A stretch of 64,000 nucleotides of DNA from Endobugula sp047636495 (GCA_047636495.1 JBLILH010000005.1:1-64000), one strand, 5' to 3'; positions 9,018 through 18,440 are shown, counted from the stretch's first letter. The notes: generated by a model from the sequence alone, not told the origin. Translations and numbers: made by a program.

Positions 9018-9935
9018 ATGCTAAAAAAATCATGCTTTACAAAAAGATGGCTTCAAAGCAAATATTATTTGCTTAAAAAACACTATGGACAACGTTTTGG
9101 TTTGGGTTCTTTAGCGGTTTCCCGCACTCATATTGTCAATTGGTTTTTATCCCCTCTTGGGCAGCGAGTGTTGAGTGAAGAACAGAAAATAATTGATGCT
9201 TTATTACTAAAAATGTTTGGTTACCACTTGATGCAGTTAAGTGTTTTACCCAGCGTACCATTATTCTCAAATACTGTAACCGGGCATCAATTTATGGTGG
9301 AGCCGGTCAGTAGTATTGCACTTGCGCTTGTTGACAAATCGATGTTATCGGTCAATGCTCATTTTGAATACTTACCTATAGATGCTGATGTAATTGATGT
9401 AGCCATAGTGCATCATGCCTTAGACTTTTCTACCCACCCACATCAGCTTTTGCGAGAGGCAACGCGGACACTTATACCCAATGGACATATCATTTTGGTG
9501 GGTTTTAACCCCTTTAGCTTACTGGGGTTAGGGCACTCAATTGCTCGACTGTTGTCACGATCATATATTTATCGACGACAACGACTCCCCGTTTCTCGTC
9601 TTAAAGACTGGTTTGAAGTGCTCGATTTAGAATTGGTATACAGCCAGCAGGGATACCACGGTTTACCATTACATCGATATGACTCAGCTCGATTAAATCG
9701 TATATTGAAATGGGTATTACCCTTTTGGGGGGGCTTTTATGTGCTGGTGCTGCGTAAAAATATTGCGTCGATGACAATGTTACAGTCCAAATGGAAGAGG
9801 AAGTCGGTATTACCCGTGTGGCAAAAAAGCGTGGTAACTCAATCCAGTCATACCAATAACAATCATACTCATACTAACGACAATAGTCATCATCAAAAAC
9901 TTGCGACACCACCTAGAGATAATAATACGCAATAG
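9018..9935 (+). CDS. YafS-like SAM-dependent methyltransferase-fold protein
   Basis: This 305-residue protein sits just upstream of rnhA, the place occupied by yafS in enterobacteria. The segment IDVAIVHHALDFSTHPHQLLREATR then NGHIILVGFNPFSLLGLGHS matches the YafS methyltransferase pattern (post-motif I to motif III of the Rossmann fold). No classical glycine-rich GxGxG motif I is seen, so methyl-group binding is not certain. The C-terminal ~45 residues are Asn/His/Thr-rich (HTNNNHTHTNDNSHHQ) and look disordered. The gloB gene that is often divergent from yafS is absent. The substrate is unknown. Confidence 0.8.
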   Translation: MLKKSCFTKRWLQSKYYLLKKHYGQRFGLGSLAVSRTHIVNWFLSPLGQRVLSEEQKIIDALLLKMFGYHLMQLSVLPSVPLFSNTVTGHQFMVEPVSSIALALVDKSMLSVNAHFEYLPIDADVIDVAIVHHALDFSTHPHQLLREATRTLIPNGHIILVGFNPFSLLGLGHSIARLLSRSYIYRRQRLPVSRLKDWFEVLDLELVYSQQGYHGLPLHRYDSARLNRILKWVLPFWGGFYVLVLRKNIASMTMLQSKWKRKSVLPVWQKSVVTQSSHTNNNHTHTNDNSHHQKLATPPRDNNTQ

Positions 9936-10024
9936 ATATGAGGATGCCATACTAAAACGCGTAAAAATTGCAAAAATAAGTCTAAAGAGCGCAAAAATAA
10001 GTACAAAAATAAGAGTGTAATGGA

Positions 10025-10453
10025 ATGAAAAAAATAGAAATATTTAGTGATGGCGCATGCAAAGGTAATCCAGGTCCCGGTGGCTGGGGTGCATTATTAC
10101 GTTACGGTGATACCGAAAAATCACTCTTCGGTGGTGACAAACATACCACCAATAATCGTATGGAATTAATGGCCGCCATTGAAGGCTTAACGTCATTAAA
10201 AGAACCGTGTGAAGTAGATCTGACTACCGACTCACAATATGTGCGCAAAGGTATTACGGAATGGATTCAGAACTGGAAAAAAAATGGCTGGAAAACGGCG
10301 GCTAAAAAGCCCGTCAAAAATGCAGATTTATGGCAAGCATTAGATGAACAGGTCGCACGCCATACAGTGAAGTGGCATTGGGTAAAAGGCCATAGTGGTC
10401 ATCGTGAAAATGAAATAGCGGATGAACTCGCAAACAAAGGTATCCCAGCATGA
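10025..10453 (+). CDS. rnhA: Ribonuclease HI
   Basis: This enzyme degrades the RNA strand of RNA-DNA hybrids, removing R-loops and Okazaki primers. The protein is 142 residues, shorter than the 155 of E. coli but typical of the family. The four carboxylates are visible: D9 in FSDGACKGNPG, E47 in NNRMELMA, D69 in TTDSQYV and D133 in NEIADELA. The start has a weak purine-rich site (AATGGAATG). The gene overlaps dnaQ by four bases (ATGA), so the two are translationally coupled, and the yafS-like gene is 89 bases upstream in the same direction. Confidence 0.97.
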   Translation: MKKIEIFSDGACKGNPGPGGWGALLRYGDTEKSLFGGDKHTTNNRMELMAAIEGLTSLKEPCEVDLTTDSQYVRKGITEWIQNWKKNGWKTAAKKPVKNADLWQALDEQVARHTVKWHWVKGHSGHRENEIADELANKGIPA

Positions 10454-11166
10454 GACAAATCGTACTTGATACAGAGACCACAGGTTTAGAGCCGTCGAAA
10501 GGGCACCGCATTATTGAGATTGGTTGCGTTGAACTAGAAAACCGTAAGCTGACGGGGCGTCATTATCATCAATATGTGCAACCCGAGCGAGAAATAGAAG
10601 CTCAGGCAATGGAAGTTCATGGTATTACTAATGAATTTCTTATTGGCAAGCCAAAATTTATTCAAGTGATGGATGAGTTTATGGCGTTTGTCGATGGTGC
10701 TGAATTGATCATTCATAACGCACCGTTTGATGTCGGTTTTATTAACCACGAGCTGTCTAATCACGGCGGGAAGAAGTATCAGGCCATCACGACATATTGT
10801 TCGATTGTTGATACATTGGTAATGGCACGGCAAAAGCACCCAGGGCAAAAAAACAATTTGGATGCTCTTTGTAAACGTTATAGTGTTGATAATTCACAGC
10901 GAGATTTACATGGCGCCCTGCTCGATTCTGAAATTCTTGCGGATGTTTATTTGTTAATGACGGGCGGTCAGCGTGCTTTATCGTTAAGCAATGCGTCGTC
11001 CGAGGACGAAGGGGGTAACACGCAAATTGCGGGTATTCGTCGCTTATCTCAAGTGTTAGATATCCCCGTGATACACGCTACGCAAGACGAAATGACACAG
11101 CATGAAGAAAAATTAGTCGCCATCAACAAGTCAAGCCAAGGGCGGTGTGTTTGGCTGGCAAACTAA
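10450..11166 (+). CDS. dnaQ: DNA polymerase III epsilon subunit (3'-5' proofreading exonuclease)
   Basis: This 238-residue protein (243 in E. coli) carries the DEDDh exonuclease motifs: D7 and E9 in LDTETTGLEP (Exo I), HNAPFDVGFI (Exo II) and HGALLDSEILAD (Exo III). It proofreads in the replicative polymerase core together with the alpha and theta subunits. The C-terminal ~50 residues correspond to the alpha-binding tail. The start overlaps the rnhA stop as ATGA. Downstream is a decayed dehydrogenase gene, so the operon ends here. Confidence 0.96.
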   Translation: MRQIVLDTETTGLEPSKGHRIIEIGCVELENRKLTGRHYHQYVQPEREIEAQAMEVHGITNEFLIGKPKFIQVMDEFMAFVDGAELIIHNAPFDVGFINHELSNHGGKKYQAITTYCSIVDTLVMARQKHPGQKNNLDALCKRYSVDNSQRDLHGALLDSEILADVYLLMTGGQRALSLSNASSEDEGGNTQIAGIRRLSQVLDIPVIHATQDEMTQHEEKLVAINKSSQGRCVWLAN

Positions 11167-11263
11167 TTTACCACATTCATTAACGATATCTACCGCCTAA
11201 TTCTTTAGTCGCTTATACCCGAAGGTATGGATGAATATAACACCGTACAAGAGGGGCAAAGAG

Positions 11264-11567
11264 ATGATTAAGGCATATGCAGTATTTGAAGTTAGGGGTG
11301 AGTGACAGGTTGATGAATAGTATCTAGGCGCGAAGGCTCATATGATGTAGAGGTTGTTGTCGAACATTGCGGTATTTGTCGTGGTGACCTGAGCATGATC
11401 AATACGACGGAGGGTTAACAGAGGTCGGTCGAGTGGGACTAGGTGAGCACTCTAATTATTGTTTGTCATGTCATCGCTATGATAAAGAAGATCATAACCT
11501 ATGTGGTTCTGCACACGTTACGATCGCAGGCTATCACGGTGGCTCCAATAAGGTAAGGTGCGTTACC
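11264..11567 (+). pseudogene. Remnant of a zinc-type NAD(P)-dependent alcohol dehydrogenase
   Basis: The stretch begins ATG with MIKAYAVFEVRGE and then stops. A second frame gives YDVEVVVEHCGICRGDLSMI followed by TAA. A third segment gives VGLGEHSNYCLSCHRY then EDHNLCGSAHVTIAGYHGG. These are the catalytic-zinc Cys region, the structural-zinc Cys cluster and the following loop of YahK/cinnamyl-alcohol-type dehydrogenases, in the right order but in different frames with internal stops and missing parts. Only ~300 bases of a normal ~1050-base gene remain, truncated where the patatin gene begins. The gene is clearly dead and its promoter region may now serve the downstream gene. Confidence 0.85.
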
Positions 11568-11614
11568 GCATGGTTTTAACGAACGATCAATCATTATTAA
11601 CACAGGTGAAGTTG

Positions 11615-12643
11615 ATGAACAAAAAACCTATCCATTTAGCACTTCAAGGTGGTGGTGCTCATGGCGCGTTTACTTGGGGGGTATTAGACTATTTACTTGA
11701 AGACAGCCGTTTACAAATAGAAGCCATTAGTGGCACTAGCGCTGGTGCATTAAACGCGTTGGCAATGGCGCCGCACTACTCAGCGGGAAATATAGAGGGT
11801 GCTCGTGAAGGCTTGCATAACTTATGGCGTTCGATGAGTGAAAAAAGCGTACTAAGTCCTTATAACTATAGTGGTGTCTCACCTATTTTTCATCAGTGGG
11901 GGAGCATTATTTCGTGGTCTCAGTTATTTTTTGGCGGTTCTCCCTATCAAAACCCAATATTTAATGCTGATTTTTTAGAAACAATCCTCGAAGAACAAAT
12001 TGATTTTGAGCGGTTGAGTAATGATTGCGCCGGCATTCGCTTATTTGTGTCGGCCACAAATGTACTGACTAATCGCCTACGTATTTTTTCTAATGTCGAA
12101 TTATCGGTCAAAGTTCTATTAGCGTCTAGCTGTTTGCCCAAAGTGCATAAAGCGGTAGAAATTGATGGTGAGCATTTCTGGGATGGTGGCTTCATGGGCA
12201 ATCCCGTGCTTGAACCTCTGGTCAAAGATGGTGGCGCTAACGATGTATTGATTGTTCAGGTGAATCCACTCCATATCAAAACGGTGCCTACATCTCCCAT
12301 TGAGATAGCCGAGCGTATGGAAACGATAGGATTTAATGCGACACTATCGCGAGAAATTCGTCATGTTGCACAAATGGAAAAACTTATCGAATCTGGCGAT
12401 ATATCGTCTTCTACTGACTTTGGAAAACATCTGCATTTACTGCATAGTGAAGAGCGTATGGGGGCTTACAGTGCATTTACTAAATACGATATGTCGTGGG
12501 AGTTTTTGACCACGCTGAGGGATTTGGGGAGAGCAACTGCAAAAGAGTGGTTAGATAAAAACTACGCCGATATCGGGAAGAAAAATACGCTGAATTTAGA
12601 AGAGTGGGAGCCAACATACCAGCAACCTATATGTAAAATATAG
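11615..12643 (+). CDS. Patatin-like phospholipase family protein
   Basis: This 342-residue protein is counted from ATG 11615, which has AGGTGA seven bases or so upstream; an in-frame GTG at 11558 would extend into the dehydrogenase remnant and is rejected. The patatin features are the oxyanion loop GGGAHGAF, the nucleophile serine in GTSAGALN and the catalytic aspartate in WDGGFMGNP. Such enzymes hydrolyse acyl chains from lipids with a Ser-Asp dyad. There is no signal peptide, so it acts in the cytoplasm or at the inner membrane. Patatin-like proteins are often found with PHA genes, and the PHA region follows after a convergent hydrolase gene, but a link is only a suggestion. Confidence 0.92.
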   Translation: MNKKPIHLALQGGGAHGAFTWGVLDYLLEDSRLQIEAISGTSAGALNALAMAPHYSAGNIEGAREGLHNLWRSMSEKSVLSPYNYSGVSPIFHQWGSIISWSQLFFGGSPYQNPIFNADFLETILEEQIDFERLSNDCAGIRLFVSATNVLTNRLRIFSNVELSVKVLLASSCLPKVHKAVEIDGEHFWDGGFMGNPVLEPLVKDGGANDVLIVQVNPLHIKTVPTSPIEIAERMETIGFNATLSREIRHVAQMEKLIESGDISSSTDFGKHLHLLHSEERMGAYSAFTKYDMSWEFLTTLRDLGRATAKEWLDKNYADIGKKNTLNLEEWEPTYQQPICKI

Positions 12644-12695
12644 TCACTCTTCACATGATGACTTTACTATGTGTCAGTCATTTTTTATGGTGAGT

Positions 12696-12890
12696 CTGTC
12701 AATGTTATCCCGTTAACTTTGTCTCTCTATATGAAAGACCACTTGAGAGAGACCCTTTGAGAAAGACCCTTTGAGAAAGAGGTCAAACTACTTAACCGTT
12801 CGGCAGAGACATGGATGTCATCAATTACCGTCGTCATTACCGGCAGCGTTTTTTATTGAGCTTATATCGAAGCCAGAATAACAAAAAATA
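12696..12890. repeat. Degenerate copy of the MITE-like CTGTC...GTTAAC repeat
   Basis: CTGTC followed by TCCCGTTAACTTTGTC at 12696-12724 resembles the left end of the repeats at 44576, 57147 and 59421. The inner part CGTCATTACCGGCAGCG (12832) and the TTTTTTATTGAGCTTAT that follows resemble the CGTCATTCCGGAAAGCG and TTTTTTGCTTATCCGG of the copy at 57147. A 14-bp unit GACCCTTTGAGAAA is tandemly duplicated at 12751-12778. The right end is not clear. It lies between the convergent patatin and hydrolase genes. Confidence 0.45.
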
Positions 12891-12923
12891 GTGAACGAGA
12901 CGGCAGTGTAAGTGTGTCATACA

Positions 12924-13781
12924 TTATTCTAGCGAAGCATAAAACTTTTTTATAAAGTTGATTTCTGTTTTGCTGTTTAACCGAGGTGCATGGCCCACAT
13001 TTTTGACTCGTTGAAATTGCACATCGGTTCCACGAGCACACATCTTTTCTGCGGTCATTTCGGTAAAAAAAGTGGATAACTCGCCACGAATTAATAACGA
13101 AGGGCAGTCAATCTCGCCCCAATATTTCCACAAGTCGAAGTTATGAAAAGAATAACTTTTACGAAATGCATCGCCAATTTTCGGATCATAGTGCATCCGG
13201 TATCCATAGTCTTCTTCAAAGCTACTATAAAGTGCCATCTCTTTCCACTGCTTTACAGGTAACTTACCAAAAGCTTGATAAGTTTCTCGGTAATAGTCGA
13301 ATAGTTCTTTTTGCGTATTAAATACTGGCGCTTTACCAATGTATTGACCTAAACGTTGGAGTTCTACCCGTTTTAGGTCTGGTCCTACATCGTTTAAAAT
13401 CAGTGTTTGAATAGGAGTTTGTGACATGGCAGATAAAATCATGCCGATTAATCCTCCCATTGATGTGCCAATCCAATGCACCCTATCCGTATTAAGGTGC
13501 GCAATAAGAGCGTTCATATCGGCACAGTATTGTAAGAAATTGTAATTCTGTTGATTGCCGAACCAGTCGCTATAACCACGTCCAACAATATCCGGGCAAA
13601 TAACACGGTAGTCTGTTGAAAGGGCTTCTGCGAGCACATCAAAGTCCCGAGACAATCGAGTGACGCCATGGACGCAAATAATAATATTATCGTTATCAGG
13701 ATCCCCCCACGAGCGATAATAATTTCGGTGAAAACCTTCGTTGCTGAGTCCGAAGTAAAAGTGATCAGTCGATTTTGACAT
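12924..13781 (-). CDS. Alpha/beta hydrolase
   Basis: The protein is 285 residues from ATG 13781, which has AGG seven bases upstream on the minus strand; the longer in-frame start at 13820 has no ribosome site. IICVHGVTRLSRDFDVL carries the oxyanion-hole HG motif, and WIGTSMGGLIGM the nucleophile serine (G-T-S-M-G-G). The acid is probably in LLIRGELSTFFTEM and the histidine is in VGHAPRL near the C-terminus. There is no signal peptide. It is the last gene of the minus-strand PHA region, ~200 bases after the CoA-transferase, so it might act on a hydroxyacyl ester or oligomer. The family alone does not say so. Confidence 0.85.
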   Translation of the reverse strand: MSKSTDHFYFGLSNEGFHRNYYRSWGDPDNDNIIICVHGVTRLSRDFDVLAEALSTDYRVICPDIVGRGYSDWFGNQQNYNFLQYCADMNALIAHLNTDRVHWIGTSMGGLIGMILSAMSQTPIQTLILNDVGPDLKRVELQRLGQYIGKAPVFNTQKELFDYYRETYQAFGKLPVKQWKEMALYSSFEEDYGYRMHYDPKIGDAFRKSYSFHNFDLWKYWGEIDCPSLLIRGELSTFFTEMTAEKMCARGTDVQFQRVKNVGHAPRLNSKTEINFIKKFYASLE

Positions 13782-13979
13782 TAACGAACCTACAATCGTC
13801 AAATCGCACTTAGCTTGCATAAGGTAAGTACAGTAAAGAAAAGAAAATCACATTAGAAAAAATGCAATATTTTATTAGGCAAAGAGTATACCTAATTTAC
13901 GACTAGTAAGCATAGCTTAAGTGCTCAATCAGCATAGGGCTAACGGCCGATAGTCCTATGCTGGTCAATAAAGATGTTA

Positions 13980-16004
13980 CTAGTCTGGGATTGATGCGGA
14001 ACTCAGTACGCCGTTCCCCAAATGGCTAGAATGTATAGCGGCGATGGTATGGCTCTCGTTTTCTAATACTTTTTCAGTATATTTGTGTAGCGCTTTTTTT
14101 GCTTGTTTGTCAGACTCAAATATGTGCGGCGACACTTTACGCTTGCTAAGTGCTTCGCCTAATTTCATGCGAAGAAAAGCACCCGTAGAGTAGCGTGTAG
14201 AAGTAGTATAAAACTGCTGTTCCATTTCACTGATCATGTTTGCATGGTAATCCATCAACATTGGGTCAATAAATGCCCCATCGTAATTCACCACCATGGC
14301 AAATTTTTGGCTAACACTGTGATATAAATCCTCAATAACAGTAGCAATACGATCAGCGTCGTCCTTCACGCGCACTTGATAGCCTTCTAAATTGAGAAAG
14401 GCTGTATTACGCTCAGGGTCATAACTAATTCGTTGATCTAATTCACGCAGCAGTAAATGGTCATTAAGCTTCATCGGTTCTTCTTTAAAGATACAGGCAG
14501 ACATAAGCTTTGTTTTATTAATGATGGGCTCAAAATCCATATGCGCAAGAATATCCCGCTCAATATCAATTCCCGGTGCAACTTCGGTAAGCTCTAATCC
14601 GTTGTAACGCAACTTAAATACACAGCGTTCGGTAACATAATAAACCGGCTTTTCTTTCAAGGCAGCCAGCTTGCCGTTAAAGGTGATTTGCTCCACCCGA
14701 TTGACAAACTTTTTTACTCTGCCTTCTTGATGAATCACCACTTTACCGTTTTCGATGCCTACTTTGAGGCCTCCAGCAGTAAATGTGCCAGCAAACACTA
14801 GCTTGCGTGCGTTCTGGCTAATGTTAATAAAGCCCCCCGCGCCCGCAATTTTAGGCCCAAATTTACTGACATTAACATTACCGTGCTCATCGGCCTCGGC
14901 TAAGCCGAGTGCAGCTAAATCTAATCCGCCACCGTCATAAAAATCAAACTGCTGATTTTGGTCTAGTAGCGCATCGATATTGATTGAACAGCCGAAGTCG
15001 AGACCGCTTTGCGGCAGGCCTCCAATAACACCTGGCTCGGCTGTTAAGGTAATAAAATCAATAATTTTTTCTTCGTTGGCAACAGCGGCGATACCTTCTG
15101 GCATTCCAATACCTAGATTGATGGTCCCTCCCATAGGCAGTTCGTAAGCACAACGCCGAGCAATGATTTTTCTTTCAGTAAGATCTAGAGGCGAAAGGTT
15201 GTCGGTGATCACGCGAATTTCACTAGAAAAAGCCGGATTATAATCTGTGCCGTAGGTTTGTTTGTGATTAATTGGCTCAGCAACGACGACACAGTCCACC
15301 ATAATACGCGGTATTTTTACGAGACGCGGATTGAGTGTGTTGCTTTCAGCAATACGTTCAGTTTGCACAATCGTTAGTCCGAGAGAATTTTTGGTTGCCA
15401 TGGCAATCGCTAGGTTATCTAACGTCAGCGCTTCTTTTTCTAAAGTGGTATTTCCGTGCGGGTCAGATGTGGTGCCGCGTAAAAAACAAACGTTAATAGG
15501 AAAGGTTTTGTAGAATAGCCATTCTTGACCATCAATCGTCATTAATTCGACAAGGTCTTCTGTGGTGACATCATTTAGTTTGCCACCTTCCTGACGGGGA
15601 TCAACGAAGGTACCTAGGCCTACTTGAGTAAGAATACCCCCACGGTGAGCGGCAATATCACGAAATAGCTGAGTTAATGTCCCCATCGGGAAATTATAGG
15701 CTTCTATTGCATTATCGTTGGCCATTTTAGCGATTTTTGGAACAAGTGCCCAGTGCCCACCAATAACACGTTTAATGAGTCCTCTGTGAGCCAAACGATT
15801 GGCTCCTCGATCTTTGCCGTCACCAGGTGCTGCGGCAAAGACTAATGTGAGATCTCTTGGTGACCCCGTTTCTAGGAAGCGTCGCTCTAGGGCAACGATT
15901 AATTCTTCGGGTGTACCCGTGCCAACAAAGCCAGATAGGCACAGGGTATCTCCATCTTGAATTAAGGCAACTGCGTCATCAGCTGAGACTATTTTATTTT
16001 TCAT
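13980..16004 (-). CDS. Acetate/3-ketoacid-type CoA-transferase, fused subunits with extra C-terminal domain
   Basis: This 674-residue enzyme moves CoA between acyl groups. The first ~515 residues hold both halves of a family I CoA-transferase in one chain (YdiF type, normally ~530 residues): LSGFVGTGTPEELIVALE at the start of the first half, GGTINLGIGMPEGIAAVA at the start of the second, and TAEPGVIGG, whose Glu is the expected catalytic residue that forms the CoA thioester. About 150 further residues (from KLNDHLLLRELDQRISYDPER) form a separate domain without a recognised name. The gene is in line with phaC and phaE, which suggests it supplies or recycles hydroxyacyl-CoA or acetoacetyl-CoA for polymer metabolism. 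Confidence 0.88.
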   Translation of the reverse strand: MKNKIVSADDAVALIQDGDTLCLSGFVGTGTPEELIVALERRFLETGSPRDLTLVFAAAPGDGKDRGANRLAHRGLIKRVIGGHWALVPKIAKMANDNAIEAYNFPMGTLTQLFRDIAAHRGGILTQVGLGTFVDPRQEGGKLNDVTTEDLVELMTIDGQEWLFYKTFPINVCFLRGTTSDPHGNTTLEKEALTLDNLAIAMATKNSLGLTIVQTERIAESNTLNPRLVKIPRIMVDCVVVAEPINHKQTYGTDYNPAFSSEIRVITDNLSPLDLTERKIIARRCAYELPMGGTINLGIGMPEGIAAVANEEKIIDFITLTAEPGVIGGLPQSGLDFGCSINIDALLDQNQQFDFYDGGGLDLAALGLAEADEHGNVNVSKFGPKIAGAGGFINISQNARKLVFAGTFTAGGLKVGIENGKVVIHQEGRVKKFVNRVEQITFNGKLAALKEKPVYYVTERCVFKLRYNGLELTEVAPGIDIERDILAHMDFEPIINKTKLMSACIFKEEPMKLNDHLLLRELDQRISYDPERNTAFLNLEGYQVRVKDDADRIATVIEDLYHSVSQKFAMVVNYDGAFIDPMLMDYHANMISEMEQQFYTTSTRYSTGAFLRMKLGEALSKRKVSPHIFESDKQAKKALHKYTEKVLENESHTIAAIHSSHLGNGVLSSASIPD

Positions 16005-16105
16005 AAGCGCTCAATCTACCTTTGTCTGTATGCGAGTGATGTGTCATTATTATTTATCGGTACTTTGCCATTCGGTACTTTGATGATTCATTAATGTCTC
16101 TACAT

Positions 16106-16129
16106 ATAGTGCAATAGTGCAATAGTGCA
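16106..16129. repeat. Three tandem ATAGTGCA octamers upstream of the CoA-transferase gene
   Basis: ATAGTGCA occurs at 16106, 16114 and 16122 without gaps, followed by CTTTTGCAGTG. The TGCA cores at 8-bp spacing resemble the TGC-rich sites bound by PhaR in other bacteria. They lie ~100 bases before the CoA-transferase start, in the 200-base gap after phaC, so they may be a regulator site for that gene. Binding is an inference. Confidence 0.5.
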
Positions 16130-16204
16130 CTTTTGCAGTGTTCTCTTTATGTTGTGTAGCCTACTTCTTTTATGGCGAGCGAATAAATAATCATTATAGA
16201 TGAA

Positions 16205-17311
16205 TCACGTGTCTCGTCCACTCAGCCAGTCTACAATCCCTTTGCCTAGAATACCTTGCGATTTACCACTGACAAATACACCTACGTGCCCGCCTGGTAG
16301 AGGTAAGTCAGTGTAATCATCTGTACCTACGTAATTTCGCAAAGCCATAGAACATGCGGGAGGGATAATATGGTCGTTCAATGCAAATACATTCAACACG
16401 GGAACATTGACCTTGCGTAAGTCAACGATTCGACCGTTTAATTCTAAAGCGTTTTTAATTAATTTATTGTCTTGGTAAAGATCTTTAAACCATTGCTTTG
16501 CTGCTTCGCCAGGATGATCGGGACGATCGGCCAACCACTTTTCCATACGTAGAAAATTCATCAGCTTTTTTTCATCTTGCGCAATATTAATTAAATCAAT
16601 ATTGTATTTTGTTAATGATTTAATGGGTGTGATTAGTTGAAAAACCATACCCATGAGTTCGCCCGGCATATTTCCGTAAGCTTCAATCATCAGATCAATA
16701 TCTTCCGGGTCTAAGTTGCGCGACCATAAATTGATATAGCCGTGCGACATTTTTTCATCACGCTGGTCGCCGTGAAAATCTACAGGCGTAATACTCGTGA
16801 TTAAATTTTTAACATTGTCTGGATATAGGGCGCTATAACAAATAGAAAATACACCCCCTTCACATATCCCTAGAATTGTAACCTTATCGACGCCTTGCTC
16901 GGCTTTAATATGTTCAATACAGTCGTGTAAATAACCGCTGATGTAATCATCTAGCGTCAGCCAACGGTCAGCGCGTGTTGGACTACCCCAGTCGACAACA
17001 TACATATCAACACCGGCATTCAACATGTTGCGCACCAGTGATCGATCTTCTTGTAAATCAGCCATGGTATAGCGGCCAATCAAACCATAAACTACAATGA
17101 CGGGTGTAGAAACCACCTGCTCGGCTAGCGGCTCATAGTGATAAAGAGACACTTTATCTTGCTTGAATACTTCGTGTTTTGCGGTGGTCCCTATTTTTAC
17201 ATCTGCATCTTTTGTCACATGAATGTTTTTAATGCCAGACACTAAGTCAGTATTAAGTTTTGATAATTCAGCCATGGCTGAATATGGGTTAACCAATGGC
17301 AATGTGTCCAC
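16205..17311 (-). CDS. phaC: Class III poly(hydroxyalkanoate) synthase, catalytic subunit PhaC
   Basis: This enzyme polymerises (R)-3-hydroxyacyl-CoA into storage polyester. The 368-residue length fits class III PhaC (about 355 in Allochromatium) and is much shorter than the ~590 of class I. The lipase-like box is GICEGGVFS with the nucleophile Cys near residue 149; the acid is in ALNDHIIPPA and the histidine in GGHVGVFVSG. The start is GTG with AGGAG nine bases upstream. It lies 20 bases after phaE, its obligate partner, in one transcription unit. The protein works at the granule surface. Confidence 0.96.
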   Translation of the reverse strand: MDTLPLVNPYSAMAELSKLNTDLVSGIKNIHVTKDADVKIGTTAKHEVFKQDKVSLYHYEPLAEQVVSTPVIVVYGLIGRYTMADLQEDRSLVRNMLNAGVDMYVVDWGSPTRADRWLTLDDYISGYLHDCIEHIKAEQGVDKVTILGICEGGVFSICYSALYPDNVKNLITSITPVDFHGDQRDEKMSHGYINLWSRNLDPEDIDLMIEAYGNMPGELMGMVFQLITPIKSLTKYNIDLINIAQDEKKLMNFLRMEKWLADRPDHPGEAAKQWFKDLYQDNKLIKNALELNGRIVDLRKVNVPVLNVFALNDHIIPPACSMALRNYVGTDDYTDLPLPGGHVGVFVSGKSQGILGKGIVDWLSGRDT

Positions 17312-17331
17312 GTCGGTATTCTCCTAGGAAA

Positions 17332-18375
17332 TTATACTGTCTTCGTTTTGGTGGCGACTTTTTCAACCGTTGTTTTTTGAGTTGCGGGCTTCTTAGCTGT
17401 CGAGGGTGTTTTAGTGTCTGACTTTTTAGTGGTGGTGCTAGTTTTTTTTGCTGCTACCGTCTCTGCTGATTTGGTGACTTGTTTCTTTAAAGAGCGAAGT
17501 TCACGACGCAGTTCAGTGACGGTTTTGTGCAAGTCATCGACTTCTTGACGGGTAGGTATATGCATTGCTTCACAGATAACTTCGGCAACATTTTGCTCTT
17601 GTAAGCGATATTCTGCATTGGCTTTGATCAGTGCTTTCTGTGTCTGTAAAAAGTCACTTGAGCGATGCATTATCATCAACTCTTCTTCGGCAGTCGACGA
17701 CCACAGTTCGAGTAACTTCTTAGGGGAAATCTGTTTCTTTTCTTCATCACTCAAATTGTTGAGTTTTTCGATAAATGTTTCGTAGGCGCTCATCCAGCTT
17801 TTAATTTGTACCTCGTAGTAGTCGTTATTTTTTTCGCCTAATTCAAGCCATCCATCCATCGCTTTAGCAATACGATTATCTAGGTCTGAAATACCAGAAA
17901 ATAACGGGCCTTCGCTAAAACGTTTAAGACCTTCTTCAACGTTCGAGTTAGAAAATTTTAGCCAGCTGTAAGGGTTAGAAATATCATCTAATGTAGATAA
18001 AAAATAATCTTTTGTTGCATCATCAGGCATGGTTTCCGCCATGTCGTGTTTGAATTTTTCAAAGACAATTTTATTGCCTTTAATCATCTCGTTCATCTGC
18101 GTCATTAAATCTTCAGAACCAGGAAAGGCACTCAGTATATCTTGCCAATTTTCGGATGACTGCAAGTTATACTGTGGATTATGCTTGAAGGATTTCTGCA
18201 TAAACGATTGAAAAATATCGAGTGTAGGGTTGTTGCTGTAAAATGAATTGTCGTCCTTTTTAAGGCCACTGTTCCATTGTTGCATATTCTCCATCATTTG
18301 TTTATTCATAGAGGTTTGCGTTTTTTCCCATTCGCTCATCATTTTTTGCCAAGGTTCAATAAACTCTTTACTCAT
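17332..18375 (-). CDS. phaE: Class III PHA synthase subunit PhaE
   Basis: PhaE is the non-catalytic partner that activates class III PhaC and forms the PhaEC complex. The 347-residue protein opens FIEPWQKMMSEWEKTQ and contains the family segments GPLFSGISDLDNRIAKAMDG and the conserved helix near MHIPTRQEVDDLHKTVTELR. A predicted coiled-coil (about residues 275-305) is followed by a Lys/Thr/Ala-rich tail of ~45 residues (KKTSTTTKKSDTKTPSTAKK) like those of phasins and histone-like proteins, perhaps for granule or DNA contact. The start has GAGG eight bases upstream. Confidence 0.93.
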   Translation of the reverse strand: MSKEFIEPWQKMMSEWEKTQTSMNKQMMENMQQWNSGLKKDDNSFYSNNPTLDIFQSFMQKSFKHNPQYNLQSSENWQDILSAFPGSEDLMTQMNEMIKGNKIVFEKFKHDMAETMPDDATKDYFLSTLDDISNPYSWLKFSNSNVEEGLKRFSEGPLFSGISDLDNRIAKAMDGWLELGEKNNDYYEVQIKSWMSAYETFIEKLNNLSDEEKKQISPKKLLELWSSTAEEELMIMHRSSDFLQTQKALIKANAEYRLQEQNVAEVICEAMHIPTRQEVDDLHKTVTELRRELRSLKKQVTKSAETVAAKKTSTTTKKSDTKTPSTAKKPATQKTTVEKVATKTKTV

Positions 18376-18440
18376 GTTGATGGCCTCACAGTTAGTAATT
18401 TTTTGTTAATATGTGGTTTTTCTGCTAAAAAATAACAGGG

